From assembly GCF_018320785.1 (NCBI RefSeq), contig NC_054879.1:43762698-43826697 (forward strand): DNA of 64,000 nt. Reading direction: 5' to 3'. Under the pieces are notes generated by a model. It saw nothing but the letters and a program-made list of their open reading frames with translations, had not been told where the DNA came from and did not search any database. This DNA is from Cheilinus undulatus. Taxonomy: Eukaryota > Chordata > Actinopteri > Labriformes > Labridae. Positions within the stretch are counted from its first letter, which is position 1. Every line of letters starts with the position of its first letter. Positions 46,001 through 56,700 of the stretch are shown here, piece after piece. The position numbers and the translations under genes are program-made.

Positions 46001-47241
46001 TATTTTTATTTCATTGACTGTAATTGTAGAAATCATTCACTCTGATATTAAAGACTTTTTCTTTTTATAAAGTCAAATATTATTGACCATAGTTGATTTA
46101 TAAGATCAGTAAAAGAGAAAAACACCACAGGGGATGAATACTTTCTATAGACACTGTAGGCTTCACCCTGATAATAGAAACTGAGGGTAAACCCCTGCCA
46201 GAGCTTACTCAAATTCATACTAAATTATCAACCTGTTTCTCTTTATCTACTGAGAGGTCAGGATTCTTTTACCTTGAGTTGCTCACTCCAGTTTGCAGTA
46301 ACAAGTTTTCCATTTCTCTCAATGGCATTGTCAAGCTGTCAATGATAATGTTTTACTTACAACATGATTGGATACCACAACAAAAAGATTAATGAGTCAA
46401 TATTAAAGATAAGTTTCATACAGGCCTCTTCCTCTTATTTTGCTCTTCTAGAACTTGTCTTATTTCCAGAATTGCTTCCTGTTGAAATGCGTTTCCCAAT
46501 GATCTGAACGAAAAACAAAGTTAACTGAAAATCCAAACAGTTGTTTAATATTTGAACAGGCAGGTCAGTTAAACTGAGGTTGAAAAGTACCTGTGGGCGT
46601 CTGCTCTTGAGTACATCTCATCTGACACATGACACCAGGCGCTGTAGGTGGAACTGAGTGGGGGAGCCAGCATGAAAAGGTTAGAGCTGTGGGCTTATTA
46701 GCCCAACACCTGCCAATGTTTAGATCACGTCTAACTCGCTGGGTGCATGTTATTTCCCTGGATGCCACTATTTCTGTGTGCAGTGAGTCCCCATGAAGAG
46801 GTCATTAAAGCACAAAACAGACAGGAGAACAGCATAAAAACATCCAAACTGTGTTTCTTACTTATTTGGCATTCCTTTAGAGGCTCTGATGAGTTTGCCT
46901 GCAAGTTTTTGAAGTCCTTTGGCGTAGGTGAATTCCAGCTCAGCCCTAAAACAAGGAAAGGTTTCAACCATGAGTCAAACAGTGACTCCCGTCTATAAAT
47001 ACTTCAGTCTGTCTGTAGGGAAGCCTACCTTTGCTGAAAAACTGTGAGGAGCTCTTTGCAGAAATACTCCCCAGTTTTTGAGAACCGTTTAACATTTTGA
47101 TAAAGTTCGTTATACTGAAAGACAGATAACACAGTCTTAACAGAACACACATTTAAGTCTCATTTTCAACTTTTAAAGAAAATACCAAAGCGTCTTTGTG
47201 ACAGGAATACTCACAGAGCAGGTGCTGATAGGGTCCTTCAT
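37037..47241 (-). CDS. nostrin: nostrin, F-BAR and SH3 adaptor, complete
   Basis: Membrane-bending adaptor; in mammals it binds endothelial NO synthase and moves it to endocytic vesicles with dynamin and N-WASP. Exons (minus): 47241-47215, 47114-47029, 46945-46862, 46641-46591, 46503-46422, 46335-46273, 44660-44562, 44447-44322, 41695-41597, 41517-41392, 41001-40893, 38698-38610, 38505-38380, 37704-37452, 37345-37253, 37173-37037. Phases all agree; product 549 aa (human 506). Residues about 5-260 are the F-BAR domain ([34 protein letters not shown]). A helical HR1-like region follows, then a variable linker longer than in human (exon 14). The SH3 domain lies at 485-541 ([28 protein letters not shown]). 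The start MKDPISTCS matches human MRDPLTDCP. The intron after exon 11 begins with GC. Introns carry hAT and Tc1 elements. Confidence 0.95.
37830..38205. mobile_element. partial hAT miniature, GTGGCAAAAA family
   Basis: The GTGGCAAAA/ATGGGCAAAAAT interior and the block AAACTGATTAATGCTACTTG, TGCAATGGATAAT match 58414-59270. Both outer ends are missing. It lies in nostrin intron 13. Confidence 0.65.
38885..40416. mobile_element. hAT-type element carrying a second hAT inside
   Basis: The ends TAGGGCTGAATGTTTTGC and ATTAATTGCCCAGCCCTT are inverted, flanked by a perfect 8-bp duplication ATTTAAAT (38877-38884, 40417-40424). Its own interior is short and non-coding. Most of the span is the nested element 39401-40246. 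It lies in nostrin intron 11. Confidence 0.85.
39401..40246. mobile_element. nested hAT miniature, CAGGGGTG..TTTGACACCC family
   Basis: Starts CAGGGGTGCCAAACTCAATC and ends CCTTGAGTTTGACACCCTTG. The flanks CTTTTATG / CTTTAATG are an 8-bp duplication with one mismatch. The interior consists of irregular units like AAAGTCAAAATATGAAATT. Same family as 42880-43863. Confidence 0.88.
40888..40892 (-). other. nostrin: GC-type splice donor, nostrin intron 11
   Basis: The minus strand reads GGGAAG|GCAAGA. The next exon (38698-38610) begins GCATTGAAAAAC after a TATAG acceptor, and the phase (1 to 1) gives DREG-IEKLI, matching human DKEG-LERML. No GT donor nearby keeps the frame. The flanking AAG|GCAAG is the typical context of GC-AG introns. 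Confidence 0.85.
42157..42430. mobile_element. TTAA-type element, copy 2, truncated
   Basis: Left end TTAA|AGGTCACACATATTTTACCC, then the first half of the family consensus up to the CTCAGCTGAGAGGAGGATC palindrome. The right half is missing. It lies in nostrin intron 8. Confidence 0.8.
42880..43863. mobile_element. hAT miniature, CAGGGGTG..TTTGACACC family
   Basis: Perfect 8-bp duplication CTCTAGAT (42872-42879, 43864-43871) around CAGGGGTGTCAAACT and CTTGAGTTTGACACCTGTG. The interior is of the same AAAGTCAAAATATGA type as 39401-40246, here with a partial internal repetition (blocks near 42900-43100 recur near 43200-43380). It lies in nostrin intron 8. Confidence 0.92.
44940..46156 (+). mobile_element. 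Tc1-like transposon, left end lost
   Basis: The right terminus GAATACTTTCTATAGACACTG is followed by TA. The transposase is in pieces: TKEYPNQL-like helix-turn-helix around 45100-45360, [13 protein letters not shown] (45442-45482, first catalytic Asp region), and PDINPIKN-like followed by [10 protein letters not shown] around 45784-45840, where a stop follows the KE. Several frame breaks make it inactive. No left inverted repeat is visible. It lies in nostrin intron 6. Confidence 0.88.
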
Positions 47242-47934
47242 CTTAAGACTGTGGCTGTTTGTTGACTTTGGACCGAGAACTTTGACCACCCTCCGCCCAT
47301 AGTCATTCATGCGGAAATCACCTGAGTGTGTCCGTGTGCTATAAAAAGGAAAATTCCAGTTAGAGGTGAAAAAAACTATAAATGTAAACTCAGGTGACAT
47401 GGCGAGTCAGCCTGCCAGCGATAAAGGAGAGCATATAAACACAAAACAAAACCCTGTAAAACTCCCATCTGTCAGTTGGTGCAGCTCAAATATCCCACAT
47501 TGAAAATAAGGGAAGTGAGTGGGTGCCACTATCTAGTAAGTTCCCATTTTTTTAAACAGCAATACAGTCTAACATTAGCACTTATGTAGTGTTTTTGTCC
47601 GGCTTTGTCCAAAATTAACCATCAACATTTGAGGCTCTGATTCACCACCTATTGTAGTTACTCAGACTCTGGGTGCTGTTTGGCAAACAGGTGGTGCACA
47701 CTTTTTTTTTAAAGAGTTTTATTTTCACCTAAACCGCTGCTCTGCTGCAGCTGAAACAGAGGTCGTGGGAGTGGTTCTATTTAATCAGAACAGGGACAGT
47801 TTGGCGGTTAACACTGAGGGGGAAACCTGAACTACCCACTGAAGAATACTTTAGAGTTGTTCAATCTAAGTGAAAACCTGGCACGCCATTTGGATTTGTT
47901 TCACACATCCATCTGGAAAACCTTCCGTAGTCGG
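47242..47934. other. nostrin 5' flank
   Basis: It should hold the nostrin 5'UTR and promoter. The reading frame stays open to 47400 upstream of the ATG, but homology starts at MKDPIS. No TATA box or other site was convincing. Confidence 0.4.
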
Positions 47935-48386
47935 CGTTTAGGAAAAGGCAGAGGCTTTGAAAAAAACACTTGGAGGGTGATTGGATGAACGTTCTGTCTG
48001 TCACATCTTTACGAGGCAATCAGAGCAACAAAACACGTGGTGTAGCCACTACCGAGGAGTAAACTCTATAGAGAACTGTATAATGCCAACCATGGGGACT
48101 GTGGACTTGGTCGTTTTTGAAGAAAAAACAACTCACTGCTGGTTTTTGTAGTCAAGTTCTGATAAAACTGGCGCTTTAGCAGCATCCACGCGAATCTCTT
48201 CCACCACAATTGCACAGGCCTCTTGTTGCAGCTTGCTTACATCATGACTCTGCAGTGCCCGAAAGTACTGCCCCTCAACGCTGATTGGTCCTGTTTCCAA
48301 CCGGGGCCCAAACGGTTCAGACGGGAGCTTTGCAAGCTGGATTCGCCAGTGGGAAACACGGAAACAGGCGAATCCATCTGCTTTTA
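47935..48386 (+). repeat. hairpin-ended dispersed repeat, copy B
   Basis: Collinear with 60708-62252: AAAAGGCAGAGGCTTTGAAA, CTGTCACATCTTTACG, AGTTCTGATAAAACTGGCGC, TTTAGCAGCATCCACGC, CGAATCCATCTGCTTTT. It lacks the hAT insertion found in copy C. Confidence 0.78.
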
Positions 48387-48681
48387 AGTTTAATCAACTT
48401 CAGTTATGTTGGCTTAACTTGACTTTGTTTAGTAATACTAAATAATATTGTACTTTCCCTAATTGCAAAACCCAGTTAACATAACTGACTAAATTTAAAT
48501 TTAATATGCTGTTTATTAGAGTGCACCAAAATGTTGCCAACAGTGTTGGAGAACTGCAAAAGGTGGGAAAAAATAGTAGTAATATACTTAATTTCAGCTG
48601 CAACATTCCCTTTGAGATCCAAAATCTCCTGTTACAGGGAAGTTCTGGCAACAACAGCATCATGAAAAAGTTTCCAATTAA

Positions 48682-49692
48682 AGGTCACATATTTTACCCC
48701 TTTAAGACAAGTTGGGATTGGTCTCAGAGGTCCCCAAAACATGCCTGTGACGTTTGTTGCTGAAAAAAAACACTTCAGTATTGGATTATTGCATGCCTAA
48801 AAACCTTCTGTTTCAGCCCTGCTCAGAACGAGCTGTTTCTGCGTCTGTGGCTTTAAATATTAATGAGCTGTCTGACTCCGCCCCTCTCAGGAAATGGATG
48901 TGGCTCCCTGTTCCTCCTCTCAGATGCCGGCTGAGAAGAGGAACAGAGAGGAGGAGAGAACTTTCTCTCAAGTTGGGAGGGCCAACCAAATCTGGGGGCG
49001 GGGCTAACTCCCCACACGACATCATGAGGGGGAAATCTGAGAATGGCTTGTTTCGGCACACATTTTTTGAAAGGTGGGGGGGTGGGAGGGAATGTAATTT
49101 TCTAATTCTTGGAAGGATTGTGGACAGGCAGGGACCAGTGTTAATTTTGGCAGCTATTTTTAATTTTAGTCTTAACTTTGGTCTTTAAATGAAATGCATT
49201 TTAGTTTTAGCCACATTTAGTCATTTCTATCCTTTTTAGTTTTAGTCTAGTTTTAGTCGACAAAAAATCAAAACATTTTAGTCTGGTTTTAGTCCACAAA
49301 AAAGTCCTCACATATTAGTCTTTCCTTTCAGTCCAAGCATTTATATTCTTGCCTAAATCTGGTACCAAATCATAGTAGTGTGTTCTCTGCACTCTGCACA
49401 AACCTGGGGTCCCTGCTTTCTACAGATAAGAGGCAGAAAAGGATTCTGAATGTCCGACAAAAACTACATTACATTTTAGTCTAGTTTTACTCATCTTAAT
49501 GAAAACTAAACTTCTTTTTTTTTGTCAGTTTAGTCATCACAGATCTACTTTTGCTGGTTTTAGTCTAGTTTTTGTCATGGAAAGAAAGGCTGTTGGCGAA
49601 TAGTTTTAGCCATAGTTTAAGTCGAGAAAATTAACACTGCCAGGGAAACATATTTTTGCTATGCCTGAAGTGTATTTTGCATAATGTGACCT
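48682..49692. mobile_element. TTAA-type element, copy 3, interrupted
   Basis: Left TTAA (48678-48681) then AGGTCACATATTTTACCCC; right end TTTTGCATAATGTGACCT. It is split by the element at 49136-49639. Interior blocks (GGAGGGCCAACC; GGGGCGGGGCTAACTCCCCA) define the family. Confidence 0.87.
49136..49639. mobile_element. hAT miniature nested in TTAA element
   Basis: CAGTGTTAATTTTGGCAGC and GAGAAAATTAACACTG are inverted ends. The flanks GCAGGGAC / CCAGGGAA are a decayed 8-bp duplication (6 of 8). The interior matches 30329-30846. Confidence 0.85.
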
Positions 49693-49926
49693 TTAGAAAA
49701 ATAAACAGTGAAAATGATGAGCAAAATTAATTTAACAAATTACTACTGCTCCCAATATTTCAACCATCTCTTAATTCACTGTTTACACCCAAATTATCCA
49801 GCTATGCCTTATATTATTGGCTGAAAATTGTTAGTTACAGTTATAAATCATCAAGCTTTTTAAATGAGTTTTTCTGGCTGATTGCTCTGATTAAATAGAC
49901 AACACATATTTGCAATCGTCATGTTT

Positions 49927-49932
49927 TTTATT
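49927..49932 (-). terminator. cers6: poly(A) signal of cers6
   Basis: AATAAA on the minus strand, about 0.8 kb after the stop codon. Nothing else in 49700-50724 looks coding, so this stretch is probably the 3'UTR. Confidence 0.55.
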
Positions 49933-50640
49933 GAATAATTCAAACAGCTTGTGTCCACCTCGTAGGAGGACAAATGGCCTTTTCATGAAATGCCTACCAG
50001 AAATGTACCAGAATACTTAACAAAATGCTTTAATAGGGAATACAGCATGTAGCCATATCAGATGCACACACATAATACTGTTATTGACATCTCATATACA
50101 GTTTGAGTGGAGAATGGGTTGAAAAGGGTGAGTAAACTTTGCACATTTTGGCATCTCTTTGGGGGTGTAGCATTTAAAGTAAACCCAGATCTTCAGCATT
50201 TTGCTAATACTCGTTACAATGGTGAATGGTGGGATAAAAACGGCTGTCTTAGTGGTGTTGAAGATGATTTTACCTTTTACTCTGACATCAAAGTAGAACC
50301 AATGTCCCACTACCATCTGCAAACACATTTATAAAAAAATAAATAACATAAAATGACACAAACATAAGAAAAAGCCACCCCCAGTATGCCGGACTACTGA
50401 ATGTTGAAGTAGCATGCTTACATTGTAAAATGAAACGCTTTCATTCATTGGTTAAAACAGAGAGTGAGTTGTACCAATAGGAGTGCTTTGATATTTCACT
50501 GAGTGCAGCCTGATGCAAATACATAGATGAAGAGAATAAACTGAGCAAGAAATTAGTAAAGAATGAAATTGATAACAAAACTGCATTCACAGAAATCTAT
50601 CAACAACTTCCAGTACCAGACAGGCGATGTTCATGTCAAA

Positions 50641-50670
50641 AACACACACTCATACACACACACACACACG
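50641..50670. repeat. (CA)n microsatellite in the cers6 3'UTR
   Basis: Interrupted CACACA run lying 55-85 nt past the stop codon on the transcribed (minus) strand. Confidence 0.85.
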
Positions 50671-50724
50671 CAGAATGACGGATGGTGTCTTCAGCATGGC
50701 TCCAGTGTTGTGATATCAGCTCAG

Positions 50725-53700
50725 TCAGTGTTCGTCTGGATACAGAGCTCCCGTCAGGTAGCCATTAGTCCCGTGATTTTTGTTGGTCCCATTGGTGCTG
50801 CTGCTGTGATGTTTTTGATTGGGTGGAGGGCTGTCGTCCTCATCAGAGCTGGACTCAATGTCGCTGCGGTCGTCTTTAGACACCTGCAGAAGTAAGAGGG
50901 ATGGATGGAGATTAAATTTTTCTCATTAAAATTTGTATCTGTGTCATTATCAGCGGCAGCCATGCGTGGCGGTGCTACAAATGGGCTTCAAACCAGGAGG
51001 TGCTCTGCCAATCAATATGAGGCAACAAGCTGAAAGAGCTCTGAGATGTGTTTGCATGAGAATCTCTGAACATATTATTCTATTTTTATATAACATGATT
51101 GTGCCCATTACTGATTTATTTTGCAACTACTTTTTCATTATTGATATATATTTATTCTGTAAACAGTTCATTTACAATTCCCAACCAAAAAGGTGTAAAT
51201 AATTGTAAAATATTACAAGACAACACATTGTATTTTCCATATACAGTTAACATTTTCCTCTGCTAAGATTACAGATACAAGTGAGTGGCTCTTTTTGTAT
51301 ACAGTGATGATGACAGCTAAGGTTAACGGTAGTGAGACTACTCTTTGTTGACCCACAGATGGGTGATATTTGTGACAATGGTAACTTTATATGTAATCTT
51401 TAATAAACTTTGGGTCGATGACCATTTAAGCTGAACTAATGCTCTCTTTGTCCTTCTGCCAATAAAAGAACAGCGCAAAAGTGTGACAAAGGTGTAGCAT
51501 GAATCAATAAAGTGGCAAATTCTCATTCTGTAAAATACTGAACCACATAATATTTAACATGTTTGACTGACAACCAATCCATTAGCACAAAAACTGTTCA
51601 GAAAAAATTGTTGTTTGGAGGATAAACTCAAGATCTACTTAAATCTATAGGTCAGGAACAACAAATGCTAATTAGCTGCTACCTAACCCTGCTTACTCTC
51701 AACAGAAAGCTAGCAGATCTGTGACTTTGTTTGGGTACATTTTTTTAGGGGCTGTAGTGTTCGAATAGCAACACTCACAAAAGTAGTAACAATGCTAACA
51801 GGCATTTGTATTGCCTCTTGAAAAAGAGATTTTTAATCTCAATGAGGTTGTTCTCCTGGTTAAATAAAGGTTAAATAAATAAAATAAATGTTAGCATAGT
51901 GACAATAACATTAATGAACAGGCTTTTGTATAGTAGGCTATACGCTATGTTAGCATAGCCACACTCACAAATTGCACAATTCTGTTAGTATACTTAATTT
52001 CAGTAGACTTTAATGCAGAGCAGACCACTAAATTACAGCGCTAGTATTGTTTCAATTGGTACACTGCCATTTTACTCTTAAAGGAACTGGCAATGGCTCT
52101 GTTTTCTACCTCTATTTCTTTCCTGTTGCTAACACTAGCTAGCTAGCAAATGCTAACATTAGCTAGCGTGTTGACATTAGCTAACAGTACAATGTCTTCA
52201 CCAATATGGCGTTCACTGTGGGTGCCAAGTGTAAATTGTTCCACCTTTAGTTTTTGTCCATTTTGAGTACAACGAGTAGTAAACTGCTTTTGAGTGTCTG
52301 CATAGCTAAACTCACAATAACATTGCTAACAGCCTTTCATATTATATACACAAATGTTAGCATATCCACATTCAGAAAATAACAATGCTAACAGGCTTTT
52401 GTATTGTATATATATATCATTTTAGTATAGCCACACTCAGAAACAACAGTCTAGCAGGCTTTTGTATTGTACATGCTTGTTAGCATAACCACTTTCACAA
52501 TTACATCGCTAACAGCCTTTCATATTATATACACTAATGTTAGCATAGCCACACTTAAAAATAATGCTAACAGGGTTTTGTATTGTGTATACCTGTTAGC
52601 ATAACCCTTTTCACAATAACAATGCTAAAAGGCTTGCATATTATATAAGCTAATGTTGGTATAGCCACAATAACAATGCTAACAGGCTTTCGTATATATA
52701 AGCTAATGTTGGTATAGCCACAATAACAATGCTAACAGGCTTTCGTATATATAAGCTAAGGTTGGTATAGCCACAGTAACAATGCTAACAGGCTTTCATA
52801 TATATAAGCTAAGGTTGGTATAGCCACAGTAACAATGCTAACAGGATTCTGTATTGTATCCCTAGCAGGCTTTCGTATTATATACAATAATGTTAGTAAA
52901 GCCACAACAACAATAACAATGCTAACAGGATCATGTATTGTATATGCTATTGTTAGCGTAGCCACACTCTTACTAACAATGCTAAATTACAAGCAGGATT
53001 GCTGCAAATGATTGCATGTCTATTAGAAACATAAAAATAAAAGCTCATGAAAAGAGCTCTTGGGTTTTATTGGTAAAATCTAATTTTTCTTCACTCAAAC
53101 GTCTAATATCAAACTCTCAAGGGAAAAAAGTTGTTTCTGCAACGTTTTGTTAGTTACTTTGTCTGACTCTTACCACCTGCCAACATTTACAGGCATATAA
53201 AATGGCTATTTTTTTTTTTGTAATTGATTGATCTCTCTGGTGATGTTTTGCATTGTAGCTTAAAAATAAGCATCAACATTGATGTTAATGTCTTTTATCA
53301 CCAGAAATTAACTCCTCACAAAAGTAATCATACATTAATAAAATATAAACAAGACATTCAGCTTTGAGGCTACTTACATGTAATGGATTCCATTTTCCCA
53401 CCTTGGAGGTTGCAGGTTAGGTAAGAGAACAGGAAGGAAAAGTCAAAAGTTGAAAACATTACACAGCATTTATGTATTACAAGCAACAAAACACCCTACT
53501 GTGAGAGCACAGCTATAACTGGCAGGATTTGCAGAGGGACTTAAAAGAGGAGCCAAGTGTTGTGACTCACTTTTCCTCTGGAGATGGCTCGGCACGCTGT
53601 CTTCACTATGAGGTAGGACCAGAAGGAGTGAAGAAGCTGCAGCAGGATCAGAAGCAGGTTGAAGACCCACCAGGATGGGTAGGGCCCGACAATCTCCCAA

Positions 53701-56700
53701 CTCTCAAACAAGGTTGTGTTTAAAATCCTTCAATAGAAACAAAGAGGGAGGGAAATTACAGGCTTGACATGTTTATTATAAAAGTATGCTCTCTTAAAGG
53801 TAGAAAAATGCATGAGCAGAGATCACAGACAAAGTCAGAAAAAACAAGGTGTGCTCAAGGCCAGCTCTTTGTCTTTCAATGATATGTTTGCACAAAACAT
53901 GACTGCCTTTCATGTACAGGAGGCCTTTGTTTGTGGTTCAGTTTATGAAAAGCCATAAACCTTACTGCAATTAAAAATTATGATGAAGGCAGAAAAGGGC
54001 AATTCAAGTGTTATCATGCAACTAAAATTGCAAGGATCTGTGTTAAATTTATCCCTGAGCCAATTCTTGCAAATGTCTATCTGTGAATCATCCTCCGGAT
54101 CCTGAAGCCATGGCAACAGCTTTACAGTAATGACAACTTTACAATGTGTGTGGAGGCTGACAAAAATGAAATGAACCACTGCATTACAGTGTGGAAACAA
54201 AAGACGAAGGAGCTGTGTGGTCCCAAAATCCTAAAATCCTATTGTTTTAAAAACCTTCTTACTTCAAAGTAACCCTCGCTATAACAGACAGTAAACTTGG
54301 ATCTAGATGCCTAAAATAGAATTTTATGTGCTGATGCAGAATGGATGGTGTCTAAAAGAAGAGCAGACAAGTGCAGCTACCTGACTGGGAAACTAAATCG
54401 TGCCTCCTTTCACTGGGGAAAGGTGTGATAAGAGTGCTGCTGATGACTGCAAGATGTGCACGTTTCAGGGCTAGAATTGATTTGTGGTTACTGCAAATAT
54501 CATCAAAACAGTCTTTCAGTCGGCATTTACCAGCCCCCTATAATTTGACTTTTAAATTTGTGGGCAACACAAAGCAGAAAGAAATTAATTTAATAATTTA
54601 AAGCTGCCTCTCTTATCTGGTGAAGCAATTAGGATGGATTGGCCTCAACTTGAAATGCTGAATAATGAAACTTAATTACTGAACCCCCTTAAAATTACAA
54701 ACAGTGCTAAAGAGAAGAAAACAAACAGATGCTCTAAAAAACAGGTGAAATTTCGATCATAAAATGATCTCCTTTTCCATTTGTTTGGCTTTCTTTGCTG
54801 TCAAAAGCTGCAGTATCCATAGTAACTATTACTTAGCAACAAAATTCAGAGATGCTGCAGAACTGGAAACTGAGAAAGAAGTAAAGAAGCACTGAAATCC
54901 TCGTGACACTGACATGCATTTTCATCTTACAAAACCTGCACACTATCTATTCTCCAGTTGGATTTATTTAACAGAAACTTACAACATGCAGACAGGGTGA
55001 ATAATACTCACCAGACAGGGTAAACTCCCAGCCTGGAACTGATGAAGAGAATTGCAAACATTGCAAACAGGAGGTTGCACAGTATCTGACATTTGGCATA
55101 GTTGGCCATCTTGGCAGCCTTGGAAGGAAAAAAAAGCAACAAAATTTAAACAAATGCTTTGACAATCTCTTAAAGAGTTAAAAATCCAACTTTTCTTAAT
55201 CTGTATAATGACCTAAAGAATAGGCTAAACCTGTGATTGTTCTTTATATGGATTCAAAATAATGATAGTATACAAGGGCTTCAGTTTTGTTGGAATAATA
55301 ATGTATAGCTGCACATACCACTCCACCCACACATCTCTGCCTCCATCTGCAGCATTTAGCACCCTCACCTCTATCAGCACGTCGGCTGCATCATGGAGAC
55401 ACATGACCAGGGTCCCCACTCGTGCCATGTTGTTCACATAGGAAAAGGTGATGAGGGAGATCGTTGCCACATGGTGCAGGAACATGAGCAGGAAATCCTA
55501 GAGGACACAGTTGCCGAGGAAACATGAAATGACCAAACAAAGTATGGTCAGAACTGCCTTGAGGTTTTTTTTCTGAAATTAAGTGCATGCAGCACAAACC
55601 TGAACTGTGAATACAGCGACACACAACAGCTTTATGTGTCAGTGTTGAGGCACGTTTTCCAGTCTTCCTACTTACAATTGTACAGCACAATGGTGCCTGT
55701 GTGCAAAATTGGCACAGGAAGTACATGTTTGAGTTTCCTTGACCTCGAAATGTCCTTCGCATGAGTTAGAAACTGCACGTCATTGTTGCGCATGTCTCAG
55801 AATAAAAACTCTATTTTAGTGAGCCGTGTTCGTCATGTGCCTTTGCACAACCATTGAAAAGATATAAAAAAGTTCTGACAACACAATGACTAATCACCAG
55901 CTACACAAACAAGCATAGCAAGAATGCCCTCACTGTCAGAGCTCGCTGACCACTCTGTGCTGTGATTGAAATGTGTTTTCAGCTTTGCAAAGTGCTATTG
56001 TGGAGATTTTTCTCACATGGCTCTGTCATTGTTTAAACTGCAATTCAACCATTTGGAAATTATTTAAAAATCTTGATTAAGGGAAGATCGTCTCTTTTTT
56101 TTTTAATGTCACATATTTAACCCGTTTAAGACAAGTTTATATTGGTCCCCAAAACATGCCTGTGAAGTTTGTTGCTGAATAAACACTCTAGTATTGGATT
56201 ATTGTATGTCTAAAAAAATCCCCTCTGTTTCAGCCCTGCTCAGAACAAGCTGTTTCTGTGTCTGTGGCTTTAAATGTTAATGAGCTGCCTGACTCCACTC
56301 CTGACTCTGCCCCTCTCAGGAAATGGATGTGGTTTAATAGCTGTGGCTCTCCTGATCCTCCTCTTAGCTGGATCAGGAGACAAGGGTGGAACTTTCTTAC
56401 AAGCAGGGAGGGCCAACCGAACCTGGGGGTGGGGCTAACTCCCCACATGACATCATGAAAATCTGAGAACGGCTTGTTTCAGCATACATTTTCTGAAAGA
56501 TGGAGAAAGGGAGGTGAGCGGGAATGGATTTTTCTGATTCTTGGGGGGAGTAGAGACAGGCCAGGGGCGTATGTTTTTGCTACAAAAGCTTGTAAAAGTG
56601 TGTTTTGCATCATATATGACCTTTAAACATGACAAAGCATAACAGAAACAGAACCCAATAACATTCTTAAATTAAATAAATGCAAAAACATCCATCATTA

